Source: Episyrphus balteatus | Taxonomy: Eukaryota; Arthropoda; Insecta; Diptera; Syrphidae | Reading direction: 5' to 3' | NCBI RefSeq assembly: GCF_945859705.1 | Contig: NC_079137.1 | Coordinates: forward strand, 78,141,150 to 78,205,149 | DNA length: 64,000 bases | Part shown: in pieces, positions 1-11,117 of the stretch | How the letters are laid out: the number at the start of each line of letters is the position of its first letter | Numbering within the stretch: the stretch's first letter is position 1 | Notes under the pieces: model-generated | The model's database searches: none | What the model was told of the DNA's origin: nothing | What the model saw: only the letters and a program-made list of their open reading frames with translations | Made by a program: the position numbers and the translations under genes

Positions 1-178
1 GAAAAAAAATTTTTATCATTGTTTACAATTTTGGCCTATTTATTCAAATTTACACTTTAATTACTCAAAAAACGTAAGATTAATCAATGTTACATGAAAT
101 CTTACGTTTTTTGAGTAATTAAAGTGTAAATTTGAATAAATAGGCCAAAATTGTAAACAATGATAAAATTTTTTTTTC
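1..178. repeat. Near-perfect long hairpin (foldback)
   Basis: Bases 1-81 and 98-178 are reverse complements with one mismatch (10/169), separated by a 16-nt loop (82-97). The left arm runs into the window edge and the right arm continues with a T-run and CGA, so the outer boundary is not seen. The transcript of either strand would fold into one long duplex. It could be a young foldback/MITE-type insertion or a hairpin-RNA locus. No coding potential is seen. Confidence 0.85.
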
Positions 179-720
179 GAATTCAAGCTTTTTTCATTTT
201 TTGAATTTTACTAGAACATGTTCTATAGTATACTAATGTAAAATTTTGTTTACACCATCAGAAAATAGACATTTTAACGAACGAAATGCCCACCGACTTT
301 TTGAAAAAGCTGATATTTTGACACGTGAATTTTCGATTGAAAATTAGGGTGTTTTTTTGGTATTAAGTCAAAATAAGGTGAACAAATTAATATTTATAAT
401 CAAATAAATTACAGTGTATTTGGGACATAATAAGGTAAGTTTTCACCAAATTTCGTAGAAAAATTTCTGTTTTTGAAAAAGATAAAAATAAAAAACCAAA
501 AACTCGGTTTTTTGAATTTTTCACATAAATTTTGAGGTTATGTGAAAAAATCGTTGATACAAAAGTTGTAGATCTTTTTATTACCTACAACTTTGCCATA
601 CAACTTTTTTCTATAGGATTTGTAGTTTTGCCGGAAATCGAGATATACCATTTTTTACCACTAAAAACTCAACCCACCCACTTCCCGAACTCGGCTCGCC
701 CGTAATTTATTTTTCCTTTA
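179..720. repeat. Interspersed repeat with GTTGTAG/CTACAAC palindrome
   Basis: The segment holds GTTGTAGATC and ACCTACAAC as an imperfect inverted repeat around 565-595, followed by an A+T-rich tail ending in a short G+C-rich stretch near 690-705. A weaker relative (ACCTACAACCTCTGCC) lies near 20665. From memory, similar 'pairs of GTTGTAG' blocks recur in arthropod repeats; that recognition is not verified here. No gene is seen. Confidence 0.4.
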
Positions 721-2430
721 ATTTTCATCATATTCCCCTCCTTTTCCAATGGGTTTCATCCTACTATGCTTTTTTTGTACTTTTTAATGTTTTTGAAGGC
801 ATCGGCACTGGTCTAAAATAGAGTAAAAAAAAAATAAAATGTGTTTTTATAAATTAATTAAACACCGTTTTAAATGATTTTTTTCACAATGTACCTATGC
901 CATTTGATTTCTTGCAGAAAAAAGAATTTTTGAAAATCGTTAGATCGGGCTTTTAAAAAAATTATTTTTTATATACAAAATGTATATTTTATATACAAAT
1001 TTTCTAAAATTTTTCAAAAAAAAGTTGGTATGCCAATTTTAAGAAAATATTATTCAACACAATATAAACGAAATCTCCATAAAATTCATCTATCCGTTTT
1101 CAAAAAATTGATTTTTCAAAAAAAAAAAAATTGAAATGTTTTTTTAAAAATACAAAATCACCCCATTTCGGATTTTCGTTTACGAAAGCAATAGTTTCGT
1201 TTTACAAAAAGAAGTGTTCTATATTTCAATTGTTTCTTAATTCTTACTTATTGTGGTGTTAAAAATAACTATGGAGTTGCTATAACGTTAATTTTTTGAC
1301 GTTTGTTTTGATTTTGGTAAACCATTTTTTAAATCTGTGTGAAGATTAATTTCGGTAACGAATTCAATTCGGAGCGAGGAACAGGGGTGAATGTGTTTTT
1401 GAAAAATTTGAATATCTGTCGTTTTCGAGAAATTTATAAATTAAAAAAAAAAAACGTTCTATGGCAGGTACCGTTAATAACGGGACAAAAATATTTTTTT
1501 TATTTCCAAAAAAAAGATATTATGTATTACACAACACACAAAAATTTTAATCAAAATCGTTAGAGCCGTTTTTGAAAAAAAAAAAATTACTTTTCTGTTT
1601 CCGTTATTTTTTTTTTAGAATCCTATATCGCAAGTAAAAAAGATTTACTGTATGAAATATATCGAAAAACTGAATTTAAAAATGAAACTTGCTAAAAAAA
1701 AAAAAAATTAGTATTGCGAAAAAAATTTGGAACTGCGTTTTATCTCGGAATGAGTTGGAATAGTCTTGTGTTGTTTTTACCCTGAACCCTGCAAAATTTC
1801 AATTCGATCAATTTTAAGATTTTATTGGACAAAACCTTTAATATTATTAAATCACTTGAAAACATAGCTAATTCTTTCAATTTATAGTTGTGAAAAATTC
1901 TACTACACTTAAGAGCAAAAAAACGGAATCAAAAAAGATAATTTTTATTTAAAACAAAAATTGCAATGGATAAAATAATGTTTCTTCAAGTTTTATGGTC
2001 TCATTTAAAAGCTTGAATTTTTTACTTTTAATTGTTGGTAAAAACTTCAAAATGCATACGATAGTATCATAGCTATTTGTCAATAAATTGCACTTAATTT
2101 TTTTAAAATGTTAAATTTTCCAGATACTCTCTGTTTCAGTTTCAGTCTTTTTTTGCTTACATGCTTCATTTATGTTGATTGGATCCTTATAAAGTGAACG
2201 GGTTTTAAAGTTCCTAGTATTGATTTAAAGCCTTTGTTTCAAGCTTTTTAATGGTGCAATGAACATTCATGTATGTCAATTACATCCTGGCCAATTAACG
2301 TTTTAAAAAAACGCAAAAGTTTGATTCCATTTTTTTGCTCCTAAGTGTATTTACCAATTTTTTTTTTCTTTTTTTTGTCAAAACAGTGGATTGCGGATAA
2401 TATTAAACACTTATTATACATGTAGGGAGA
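721..2430. other. A+T-rich non-coding stretch
   Basis: Poly-A and poly-T runs with only short, low-complexity reading frames. No exon, RNA gene or element boundary could be supported. Confidence 0.6.
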
Positions 2431-2434
2431 AGAA

Positions 2435-2680
2435 CAAAATACCAAAATTCTATATCTGAAAAACCCAAAATTCCGAAAATCCAAAATTGCCAAAACCCAC
2501 AATCCTGCAAATCCAAAATCCAAAATCCAGAGAGGACCAAAAACCATATATTAAAAATTTCAGTAAATTTAACATTCTATATAATTTTTCGGGATTTTGC
2601 GATCCTATTCGGGGTTTTGGGTTTTCGGGATTCTAGGTTTCCGGGATTTAAAATTTTTTGGTTTTTTGAGTTTTTATCCC
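2435..2680. repeat. Foldback of AAATCC/GGATTT words, copy 1
   Basis: The left half (about 2435-2540) is a degenerate run of words like CCAAAATCC and AAATCCGAAA. After a spacer of about 50 nt the right half (about 2585-2660) is a run of GGGATTTTG and GGTTTTCGG words, so the two halves are complementary. The same architecture recurs at 48960-49200 and 50140-50590. No protein is encoded. Confidence 0.65.
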
Positions 2681-2940
2681 AACCCACTTAAGTAAGATGT
2701 ACAGTAGGAAATTGTCTTGCTCTTTATTACAGTTTGATAACCTGCTTGAAGGTAAAGTGACGGACCTAAAAGAAGAATACCTAAACAAATATATTTTTGA
2801 TCTGCAAAAATAAACCTCTTAAGACATTCGACTATAAGTTAGGAATGAACATGTTAAAAATGGTAGGTACTTACTGATCTTTTTATAGAAGCTAAACCAA
2901 AATTGGGCTATCTGTTAACTTTTCATGCGTATCAAATACC

Positions 2941-3105
2941 TATATAAAAGTGGTCAATTTTCCTGATAATTGTCGTAAGGCAAAATTTATCATGCAAACT
3001 ATTTTTAATTACATAAATAAATTTAAATGAATAAATACACGCAACTTAAAAATTTTGATATACCTACCTACCAAATTTAAGGAACAAAAATAATAATTTC
3101 AGTGT
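2941..3105 (+). promoter_or_regulatory. Candidate core promoter of the DUF1091-like gene
   Basis: A TATA-like TATATAAAAG lies at 2941-2950, about 225 nt before the start codon. An insect initiator-like TCAGTG lies at 3099-3104, about 70 nt before it. They are too far apart to be one TATA/Inr pair, so they are alternatives. This is motif matching only. Confidence 0.3.
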
Positions 3106-3173
3106 TAGTTTATCATTGATGGTAAACTCAAAAGATTAATTGATGTTTTGTAATATTTAAAAATTAAAGATCA

Positions 3174-3879
3174 ATGATTCCATTATCATCTTTAAGAATT
3201 GTGTTCTTTATCCTTCTAGTTCTTCTGGTGACGGTGAATTGCAAAAAGAAAGTATAAATATTTTTTATTTAATTTTTTCTTCAGAATAACTAATAAAATT
3301 TTTCTTTTTTTTTTTCTTACATGCTTACATAAAGCTATCTATAATAACTTTTATAACTTTCAATTCAACATTTGAACCGACTTTTTTGGAAAGTTGTGAA
3401 ACTTCCATACCTCCCGATCTCAAAGGGCAAGCGTTTTCCATCGATGCCGTCTTGATACGAAATATTACTACAAATCTTTTTGCACGTATTGGTGTTTTAT
3501 TACATAACAAGGAGAAGGATACATTCAATCAAGTTTTCCAATACGATTTTGATATTTGTCGGCTTTGGGATGGATTTATGAGTCAAGCTATTGCAAGAGT
3601 TTGGTATACGAATTTGAAGAAATTTGGTAATTTTCCTCACTCATGTCCAGTTTTTACGGTAATTTTATATTAATTTAGTTACCATTGCAATAACATCTTA
3701 CATTTTACTAATTTAAGGGTCACTATTATTTGAAGAGATTAAAAATTGATAAAAATAGTGTTCCACCTTTTATGTTGGATGGTAAATATCGTTCGCATAC
3801 TCAATTAATCATCAAAAATAATGGCGAAGAAGAAAAAGTATTTGATGGCTTACTTGAAATGGAGGTTAAAAGGAACTAG
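3174..3879 (+). CDS. Secreted DUF1091 / CheA-like protein, three exons
   Basis: The proposed join is 3174-3251, 3335-3658 and 3718-3879, giving 187 codons. Both introns (83 and 59 nt) are phase 0 with GT...AG ends. Residues 1-22 form a typical signal peptide (IVFFILLVLLVTVNC core). The mature part keeps the DUF1091 signature in order: C47, a Y-x-x-D-x-C stretch at 96-101 (YDFDIC), N-x-x-x-x-CP-x-x-x-G-x-YY at 125-138 (NFPHSCP then GHYY), and P-x-x-x-x-x-G-x-YR at 151-159. N36 and N69 are N-glycosylation sequons. Length and one-domain architecture match the family. Known members are small secreted insect proteins; the CheA branch is linked to chemosensory tissue and distantly resembles GM2-activator/ML lipid-binding folds. 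A lipid or pheromone carrier role is inference. The gene stands alone here, with no tandem paralogue in the window. The start is the first Met before the hydrophobic core. Confidence 0.8.
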
Positions 3880-3910
3880 ACAAAAAAAAATATTTTATCT
3901 ATAAAAGCAA

Positions 3911-3920
3911 AATAAATAAA
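3911..3920 (+). terminator. Polyadenylation signal of the DUF1091-like gene
   Basis: Overlapping AATAAA hexamers (AATAAATAAA) lie 32-41 nt past the stop codon, the usual spacing for a short insect 3' UTR. Confidence 0.6.
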
Positions 3921-6391
3921 ATGTTTCATGTGTGTTATCCTTAAACTTAGATAATTTTAACTTCTAGCTAAGGGAATAAAATAAAATGGAGGTTGGAAAA
4001 AAAGGATATGAAACATGAAAAATGCATACAAATAAAAAAGCAATAATATAATTTAAATCAATTGTTTTTAAATAAAATAAATTATGCATACTTTTTAGGT
4101 AATTTTCTGATGGAATCAGTTTTTCCACTAATTGGGTATATTTTTTGTTTTATATATTTATTTATAAAATTTATAATTAGCTCATTTGATTGGCCTAATT
4201 AAGTTTCATGAGTCAATTTAATTTTAACTTCTTATATTTCATTACTCTAGTTTAAATTTATTTAACAAAACAAAAATTAAAAAAGTAGGTGTAATGAATG
4301 AAAAAAAACCTAATTAACTTCATGATATCGAAAATTAATAAAAATCTATAATGGCCAAACTGTTTGAAAAAATTCTTTCTATGTCCTTACTTTTTAAACT
4401 AGCCTCATAGTAATATGAAAGTCTGCGTTACCTTGAGTAACCGTATAGCAGAGCAGAAAATTTTAAAAAAATATTCTTCTTAGATTTAATAAAAACTTCA
4501 TAGTCCAGTCAATTTGTATTTAAAGTAAAAAGTTCCAGTTCTAGAGTTGTTTTCGATGGCAATTTTTATATATTTTGTGGCGCTGAAAGGCTCTTGAAGA
4601 ATCGTAATCAGACCAAGTAGACTACATATAAATAAATTATACATACATATATTCCCTATTGTTATTGATATTACTCAAGTTCCATTTGCAAAAAGGCAAA
4701 ATAGCTCAGAACGGTTCTCACCTCGAATTTAAAATTTTAGGGTGATGAAATGAGAAATGAAAATTATAGAATAAAATATTATTTTTAAAGAGTTTTGGTA
4801 TACAGAGTACCTACCTAACCACGTGTGTTTGGATAATTTGGGTAGTTGTTAAAAAGAAACAAAGTCCACTTGAATTTCAGGCTTAAAATTTTTCAAAAAT
4901 TCTATTTGAATTGACAGGGCAGTTATGAAATTTATTGTTGAATTCGAAAACGATTACACAAAATCAATTGCTTCCACTGCTGAAATTTGTTACTATAGAA
5001 AAAAAAAATATTACGTATACGCCACAGTGTCCCTCATGTATATTAAGCAGTGCAGTTGAATATTATGCTGCGATCTTACGTACATTCCTAAACAGAGTTC
5101 ATTATTATATGAATTATTAATAAACAGAGATCCCCAAATAATTAGGCCAACAGTCCTCTAAAAATGCACAATTATCTCCTCATAAGAAAATTTATATTTC
5201 CTTAGTTATTTCAAGTAAAATTAGTAAGTTTGTTTTAGAGCCAATTTTTGCAATAACCAAATAAACCCCAACTAAGGTTTATTCCTAAGAATTAAAGTTG
5301 TTTTTTTTTTATCTTGACACTTATTTTTCTAATAGTCTTACTGACGATTGAAAAATCATTGCTTAAAAACAAAACTTATCAATAATTATAAATTTACAAG
5401 AGTTAAGAAAAGTTTAAAAGAATGTGAAACAATTTAATTTTCGATGACAGTAATTCAAATTCTTAAAAAGTCGAAATGAACAAAATAAAAACTGTTGTAA
5501 GTTATTTTGGGTAGTGAGTCGTTAGTTTCTTTTATTATTTTTTATTTCTTATTTCATATTTTGTTTTGCAATTTCCTCCTTCTTTTCTCAATTGTTTATG
5601 TTTTATATTCATTATTGTTATTTGCGATAGCTAGTGATCAGTTACTAATACATTTTATGTAGAAAAAGCTGTTGTGATCAGTTGGTTCCCTGGATCGTAA
5701 TTAACATTAAGAAATCTAAAGTAAGTAAGAAGCCTAAAAGTAAGCAATGAAATGAACGCACACCACAAAATATGCAGCTGATAATGCTTTTCATATGTTT
5801 CATCTACAGACTGTTCACGAGTGATAACTTAAAAAAAAAATTAAGTTACGATGGAGAGATTATTTACAGTTTTTGCTGTTGCCAGGTAGGAGCGGATCAT
5901 TTTACTATATTTCAAAATTCTGTATCTTGAAATATAGTGATCCAAAAATTACTGTTTTTTGCAAAAAATCGAAGAAGCTTAGCAAACTGCCTGAACTGAG
6001 AAGAATACTGCTTGGTTCATAATCTAAACTATAGTAGTCTTTTAAAAAAAATTAAAGGAGAATGTTCCGACATTTTCTAAAGTTAAAGCCTTTTATCGCT
6101 TCTATTTTGCTTACTTTATGCCATTATTTAAAAAAAATATATTCTTTCAAATTGCGCAACGGGACTTGTCAGATTAGAAACATTACAAGTTTATTCTTTA
6201 ATATTCTCTAGACAAATTATACAATTTTATACGTTTACTAGAGACCGAAAAACAAAATAGTTTCTTCGGGTTTTGAAATTTTAAATATTTTTAAGGACCA
6301 TCTCTAGACACTCTTTAAGCCGATAAGGGATAAACAAAAAATTAGTCTTACAATGTGGTGACAAAAATAATTACTCGATTTAATGTTAGCA
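3921..6391. other. A+T-rich intergenic stretch with one dispersed motif
   Basis: No coding exon is recognised. The only notable item is TTACGTATACGCCACAGTG at 5010-5028, a member of the dispersed CATACRCCATRGTG motif group also found near 21402, 23815, 36063, 45546, 45737, 45885 and 47080. Confidence 0.55.
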
Positions 6392-6399
6392 CAAAAAAC
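6392..6399. repeat. Left target-site duplication of the hAT element
   Basis: CAAAAAAC, identical to 7751-7758 on the other side. Confidence 0.8.
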
Positions 6400-7750
6400 C
6401 AGTGGCGTATCCAGAAAAAAAATTGGAGGGGGCTGGAAAATTTTTCAAAAATTTTGTATAGGGTACCTAAATGTAGGAACATTTTTTCTCTTTTTTTATT
6501 CGTCTTTGAGCACTGTGCTGCAGTACTGAAAGCTACATTTTACTGCTCTCGACATCTTCGAACTACTGTCTCTTCCTTTCACAGTCAAAGTAGTGTTTTT
6601 TCAAAGTTCTTGTATCTCAATCATTTTACACAAACAGCAAGGTGTTGAGTAATCTTAAAAATAAAAAAACACTATATCGTTTGAACTTTGTCATGAACTT
6701 TGTCATGCTGAATTCAAAACTGTTTACGTATTTATTCCTACCACGTCTTGTTTTTGAGCTATACTCATTACTATTTTCCGCAATTCGACCGAAAGTGAAT
6801 TGAAATCACTTTTCAATTTCACGTGAAATCTGTCTTCGATCGATTTCGACAACTTCGTAAATGCTTCGAACTGTCAAAACTGAAGTATCATCCATTTTTA
6901 TTTTGTTGCATGGATGCAATTTTATTTACAATTTTAATGAACAAAATCAGAATTTAAAAGAAAAAATAAGTACATACATTTTTCGAGACATATCAAATAT
7001 GTATGCAAGTGAAATGCAGAACATGGGCGATATTATTGCAATTTGTAAATACTCAAATAAAAATTAATTAGGTAAAGTGTAAAGTGAATGAGGTGCAAAC
7101 GCAGAGGCAGTGATTAATAATGATATAAATAAATTAGCAACAAATTTTGTCCAAAGATTGCAGATTTATTGAAAAAGGCACCAAATTCACTTACAGAAAC
7201 AAAGTGAACTGATTTCGATCAGAAAATCCAAAATAAGTGAAAAAATGCAGAACATTTAATTTCACTATCGGCAAGTAAATGCGCAAAAAGTGAAATGCAG
7301 AACGTGAAAGTCTGAAAAACTAATTTTCAGAAGCGCAATCTGAAATTTCCAGACCACTAAAAAAAGAAAAGAGAAAAATATTATTTTGAAAAAAAGTAAA
7401 TATACTGAAGACGATGTTTGCATAAGAAGTTTTACAAAATTTAACGGTGATGTAATTGGACGCCAAAATACCGAAAAAAAAGATTTGAAGAGTTCCAAAT
7501 TGGAATAAAATCCGAAAAAAATGTATCCCAACCCTCAACGTCAGCTAAGGCCCTTACTCAAACAAACACAAACAGCCCTTTCAGAATTTGGAGGGAGCTC
7601 AAACATCTGAGCTGCCTCTAAATCTCTAAGATTTACGAACAAGTTTCATTTACTTATGTACATTATGAAGAAATCAGCTAAATAATAACATTCTCTTGGA
7701 GGCTTGGGGGGGGCTTGAGCCCCCTGAGCCCCCCCCTCAATACGCCACTG
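6400..7750. mobile_element. Non-autonomous hAT element (CAGTGGCGTA termini)
   Basis: The left end reads CAGTGGCGTATCCAG and the right end, read inward, CAGTGGCGTATTGAG. The element (1351 bp) is flanked by a perfect 8-bp duplication CAAAAAAC (6392-6399 and 7751-7758). CAGTGGCG-type termini with 8-bp duplications are characteristic of hAT transposons. A G-rich block follows the left end and a G/C-rich palindrome precedes the right end. The interior has only short reading frames and no recognisable hAT transposase, so it depends on a helper elsewhere. The exact duplication suggests a fairly recent insertion. Confidence 0.85.
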
Positions 7751-7758
7751 CAAAAAAC
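7751..7758. repeat. Right target-site duplication of the hAT element
   Basis: CAAAAAAC, identical to 6392-6399. Confidence 0.8.
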
Positions 7759-8460
7759 CCTTTTAATTCCTGAGAATCGTTGTGGTTAATTTCCAAAACA
7801 TCCTCATTCATTAACTCTATTTTTGTATCAAATCATGAAAACAAATTAAAAAATATAAAATATCATAATTAAAGCCAATATTATCCTACCAATTTAGCCT
7901 GTTGATAAGATCTGATCAGCTTTAATTCTCCAAAAAAAAAAAAAAAACCAGCTCCCCCTGTTAAATTATTAAAAACCCTCAAAACACCCTCAAAAACGGT
8001 TTATTTTTCTACAAAATTAGAAAAACAATTTGGTTTTGTCAATCTCTCTCGCTGAAAATCCCTACACCAAACTAATTAATAGCACTTCATTTTCTTTCAT
8101 TAAAATCCTCTACCACACAGTATCATCAGCTTTTAGCTCAGTCTGGCTAAAGCTAATACTCTAAGCTAATTCTCCCCTCCAAAAAATTAATTTTAAAATT
8201 CAAATTTGAAATAATAAAATCCCATTTCCCCCCTCAACTCTCTTCAAAATTCATCTAAAAGGCGTGCATAGTTATTCAGAGTGAAATCCTATTTGAAAAC
8301 CTCATTATTTGGCAGTGTATTTAATTAATTTCAAAACCTCCCTTATTTCTCCTCCCCCCCTCTTTATCATGAAAGGCCTGGTGCCTTTTCTTAGCTAGAT
8401 ATAACTTGTAGGTATATTTTTTAAGGGATTTTTCAATTTTCTACTATAAATAACCAGAAA
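7759..8460. other. Pyrimidine-rich non-coding stretch
   Basis: C-tracts and CCCTC-rich text on the + strand between A+T-rich parts. No reading frame or RNA is recognised. Confidence 0.5.
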
Positions 8461-9960
8461 ACCCAATTCCCGCTTGTTGTATCTCTTTCAAAACACAACA
8501 CAGAAAGTATACTCGTATTCGGTACTTTTGCTTGTCAAAAAGTACAACACTCTCTTTTCGAAAAGGTGTCACGGGGACTCATGTAGGTTTGTTTGGTTGT
8601 TGTTATACTTTTTGTATATATGACGAACTGCTGCTATTTCACCCCCCCCCCCCTTCGCTCCTAAAAGCCGGCAATGTTATTTGTAGAGATAAAAATTCAA
8701 CCTCCTCTGCGATGTGATATGTTCTGTTCTGAGCTAGAGCTCACATGGTGTCCTGAATTGTGTGTGGACTTAAAGTATGTTCAAACAAATGGACACCCAG
8801 ATATGTCAGCCATACAACTCTTCAATTGCAAACATAGAAAAGAGAGCGAACTAAAAAAAAAATAAAAATAGAAAAAAAAACAAAAATAGCAGCAGGACAT
8901 ACATATAAATCCACAATGTCCTTTCAATCAGAATCTTTGAGGTTGCATGTGTCTCCCTTTTTTGCTATTCGCTATATTCCACTTATATGCCGTTATAGGG
9001 TCTCTCTGTGCTGTGCTGTGACGTGTTTTTGAAACCACCAAAAAGTGGGCGCGTTGCATCGAAAAAACACAAAACAAAAAAAAAAATTAAAGTAAAGAAA
9101 TGCAACTAAAAAAAAAGGAGTAGGAAAAAAAAGGAAGCTTTCCAAAGGACGACATAGACAAAAAAGGGTTAGTATACTACTCCAGAGCGATGCACCATAA
9201 AAGGAAACAGAATCGAAAACCCAGACCCTGTGGGCCAAGAGATTTGTCACCTTCACACGACCACACACCAGACATATCCCATCCATGCACACAAAACACA
9301 GTAAAAAAGGTGTGTGTGATTGTTTTATATCGTCCTTATAGTCGACATCGTCGTCGTTCGTCGTTTTCGTGTTTTCGTCCTGGTTTTATGCTCCTCATCA
9401 GTTTTTTTTTTTTTATATCATAGGCAATAGTTACTTCTTCACTGCGCATCATAGATTTTCATAGGCATGGGGGCGTCTCTCGACCGAAAAAAACACATGC
9501 AACACAAAAATGCATTCGGTGCGCATGCAATAAACCTGTCAAACTGATGAGTTTATGAATTTAATGAGCGAAAGCTCCTTAGGAACGTCCCTGGAGCTTC
9601 GAAATCTACTTCCGGCTAAGAGATATGCAATGTTTCAATTGGTTGGTGATAGCAGGAGTTGTGGCTTTTTGGTTAATTCTGATTGGTTGTGAGATAGGAT
9701 GAAATTGAATGCGCATGTTAATGGCTTTTTGGAGTCTGTTACCTTTTGGTTGGGGATGATTTGCCAAATGATGGGGGTGTGAGGCGAAAGTTACAAAAGT
9801 TTTGCTGGTTTGTTTGCATTGCAGGGTGGAGTAATATTTCTAATGGGGTGGTATGCTGGATGGAGGTGGACGTTTTTGGGGCTGATGAAGGACAGTGGCG
9901 TGCTTAAAGGAAATTGATGCATTTTTGGAATAAGGTGGGGAAACTTTAAAGGAAGTGAAA
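8461..9960. promoter_or_regulatory. G+C-richer island, probable regulatory DNA
   Basis: Base composition is visibly less A+T-rich than the flanks. AAGGACGA lies at 9145-9152 and TCGTCCTT at 9330-9337. The 3' part (about 9620-9960) is strongly G- and GT-rich on the + strand (repeated GGTTGGT, GGGGTG). Reading frames of 60-100 codons exist on both strands, but they overlap each other and are rich in homopolymer-derived residues. I read this as non-coding, perhaps an enhancer. Confidence 0.35.
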
Positions 9961-11112
9961 AATAAGTTAAATATTTATGGACCTTCTATAAATATTTTGA
10001 AAATCGATCGAAATTTAGAAAATACGAGAAAAAGTTGGGAGAATCGATTAAATTTGAAAAAGATTGGATCGGTACAAAATGTTAATACCTACAATTTGAA
10101 GAACTTGAAGGAAATTTCTTAACCAATAAAGGAACTACTTAATTACTGATTTCAGTCTCCAGGTTCTTATAGTTCTTCTCCGAGGAAGAAGAACTATTAA
10201 AACTTCAATTCAGCTATTTCTATTTAACTTAAATATTAACTGTAGTCTGTGAAAAAGGTTCAGGTAGAAAATAAATAGAAATACAATTTTTAAGAATTAA
10301 AACAAAAGAAGGCATTTGAAAGCTTGATATAAGTTGATATTTGCTCACCCGAGTTGCTGTAAACTTTATAACAGTGTAGATCTCTTATCTAAGCTATATG
10401 TGATTTTAATTAGGTATTGAAATATTAAAATGAAACGAAAACCACATATAAAGGAAAAAATCCAAAGCAGTTATTAAACTTCCTTAATGAATGGAATAGA
10501 TAAAAGGTTTTCAAAAATGAATAACAAGAGGGAAAGAAGAAAATTTAGGAAATTTTGATAAAAAAAAACTTTAATGTTGTTTTCGTCTTAAAAAACATTG
10601 AGTTTATGTGGAGGTTTGACACCGAAAGAACATTTTTGTCAGTTACCAAGACAACCAATTTTACTTTGGGAATCTTTGTGATTTTCGTTTCCTTTCAGAA
10701 ACTCCGTAATTTCTTTGAACTATTGACTTATATAATGGAATTTTTTCTTAACTTTTAAATGGAAATTTTCTAAAATCATAGAATTAAAATTTTCCAATTT
10801 CTTGCGACTTTTTGGCCTTTTTTCTTGAAACAATGATTCTTCTTCAAAATAAAAATGCTGTGTTAGTTAGCTGTTTTTATCTAGCAGTTGCTTTTGTAAT
10901 GATTTTATTTTTTTTTAACTACATATTGGTGCATAAAATGAAAAGAAATTATAAACTTAACACTTTTACGCTTTTTTCGAAATCATCAATTCAATATCAA
11001 ATTGGTTATTACATGAAAAGAACTTTCAATTGTTTGGAACTTGAATAAAATTAAGAATTAATATAAGAAAAATCACGCAATTTGGTGTTCTTCGAATTCT
11101 GCTTTTAAAGAA
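9961..11112. other. A+T-rich stretch
   Basis: No gene is recognised. A small perfect hairpin lies at 10169-10197. Confidence 0.5.
10169..10197. repeat. Perfect short hairpin
   Basis: ATAGTTCTTCT (10169-10179) and AGAAGAACTAT (10187-10197) pair over 11 bp around a 7-nt loop. There is no following U-tract and no context for function. It could be chance. Confidence 0.5.
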
Positions 11113-11117
11113 ATACA

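Noticed and set aside
3252..3273. Alternative shorter first intron of the DUF1091-like gene ending at TTCTTCAG (about 3284)
   Set aside because: The intron would be about 34 nt, below usual insect minimum; the acceptor at 3334 keeps frame and gives a normal size.
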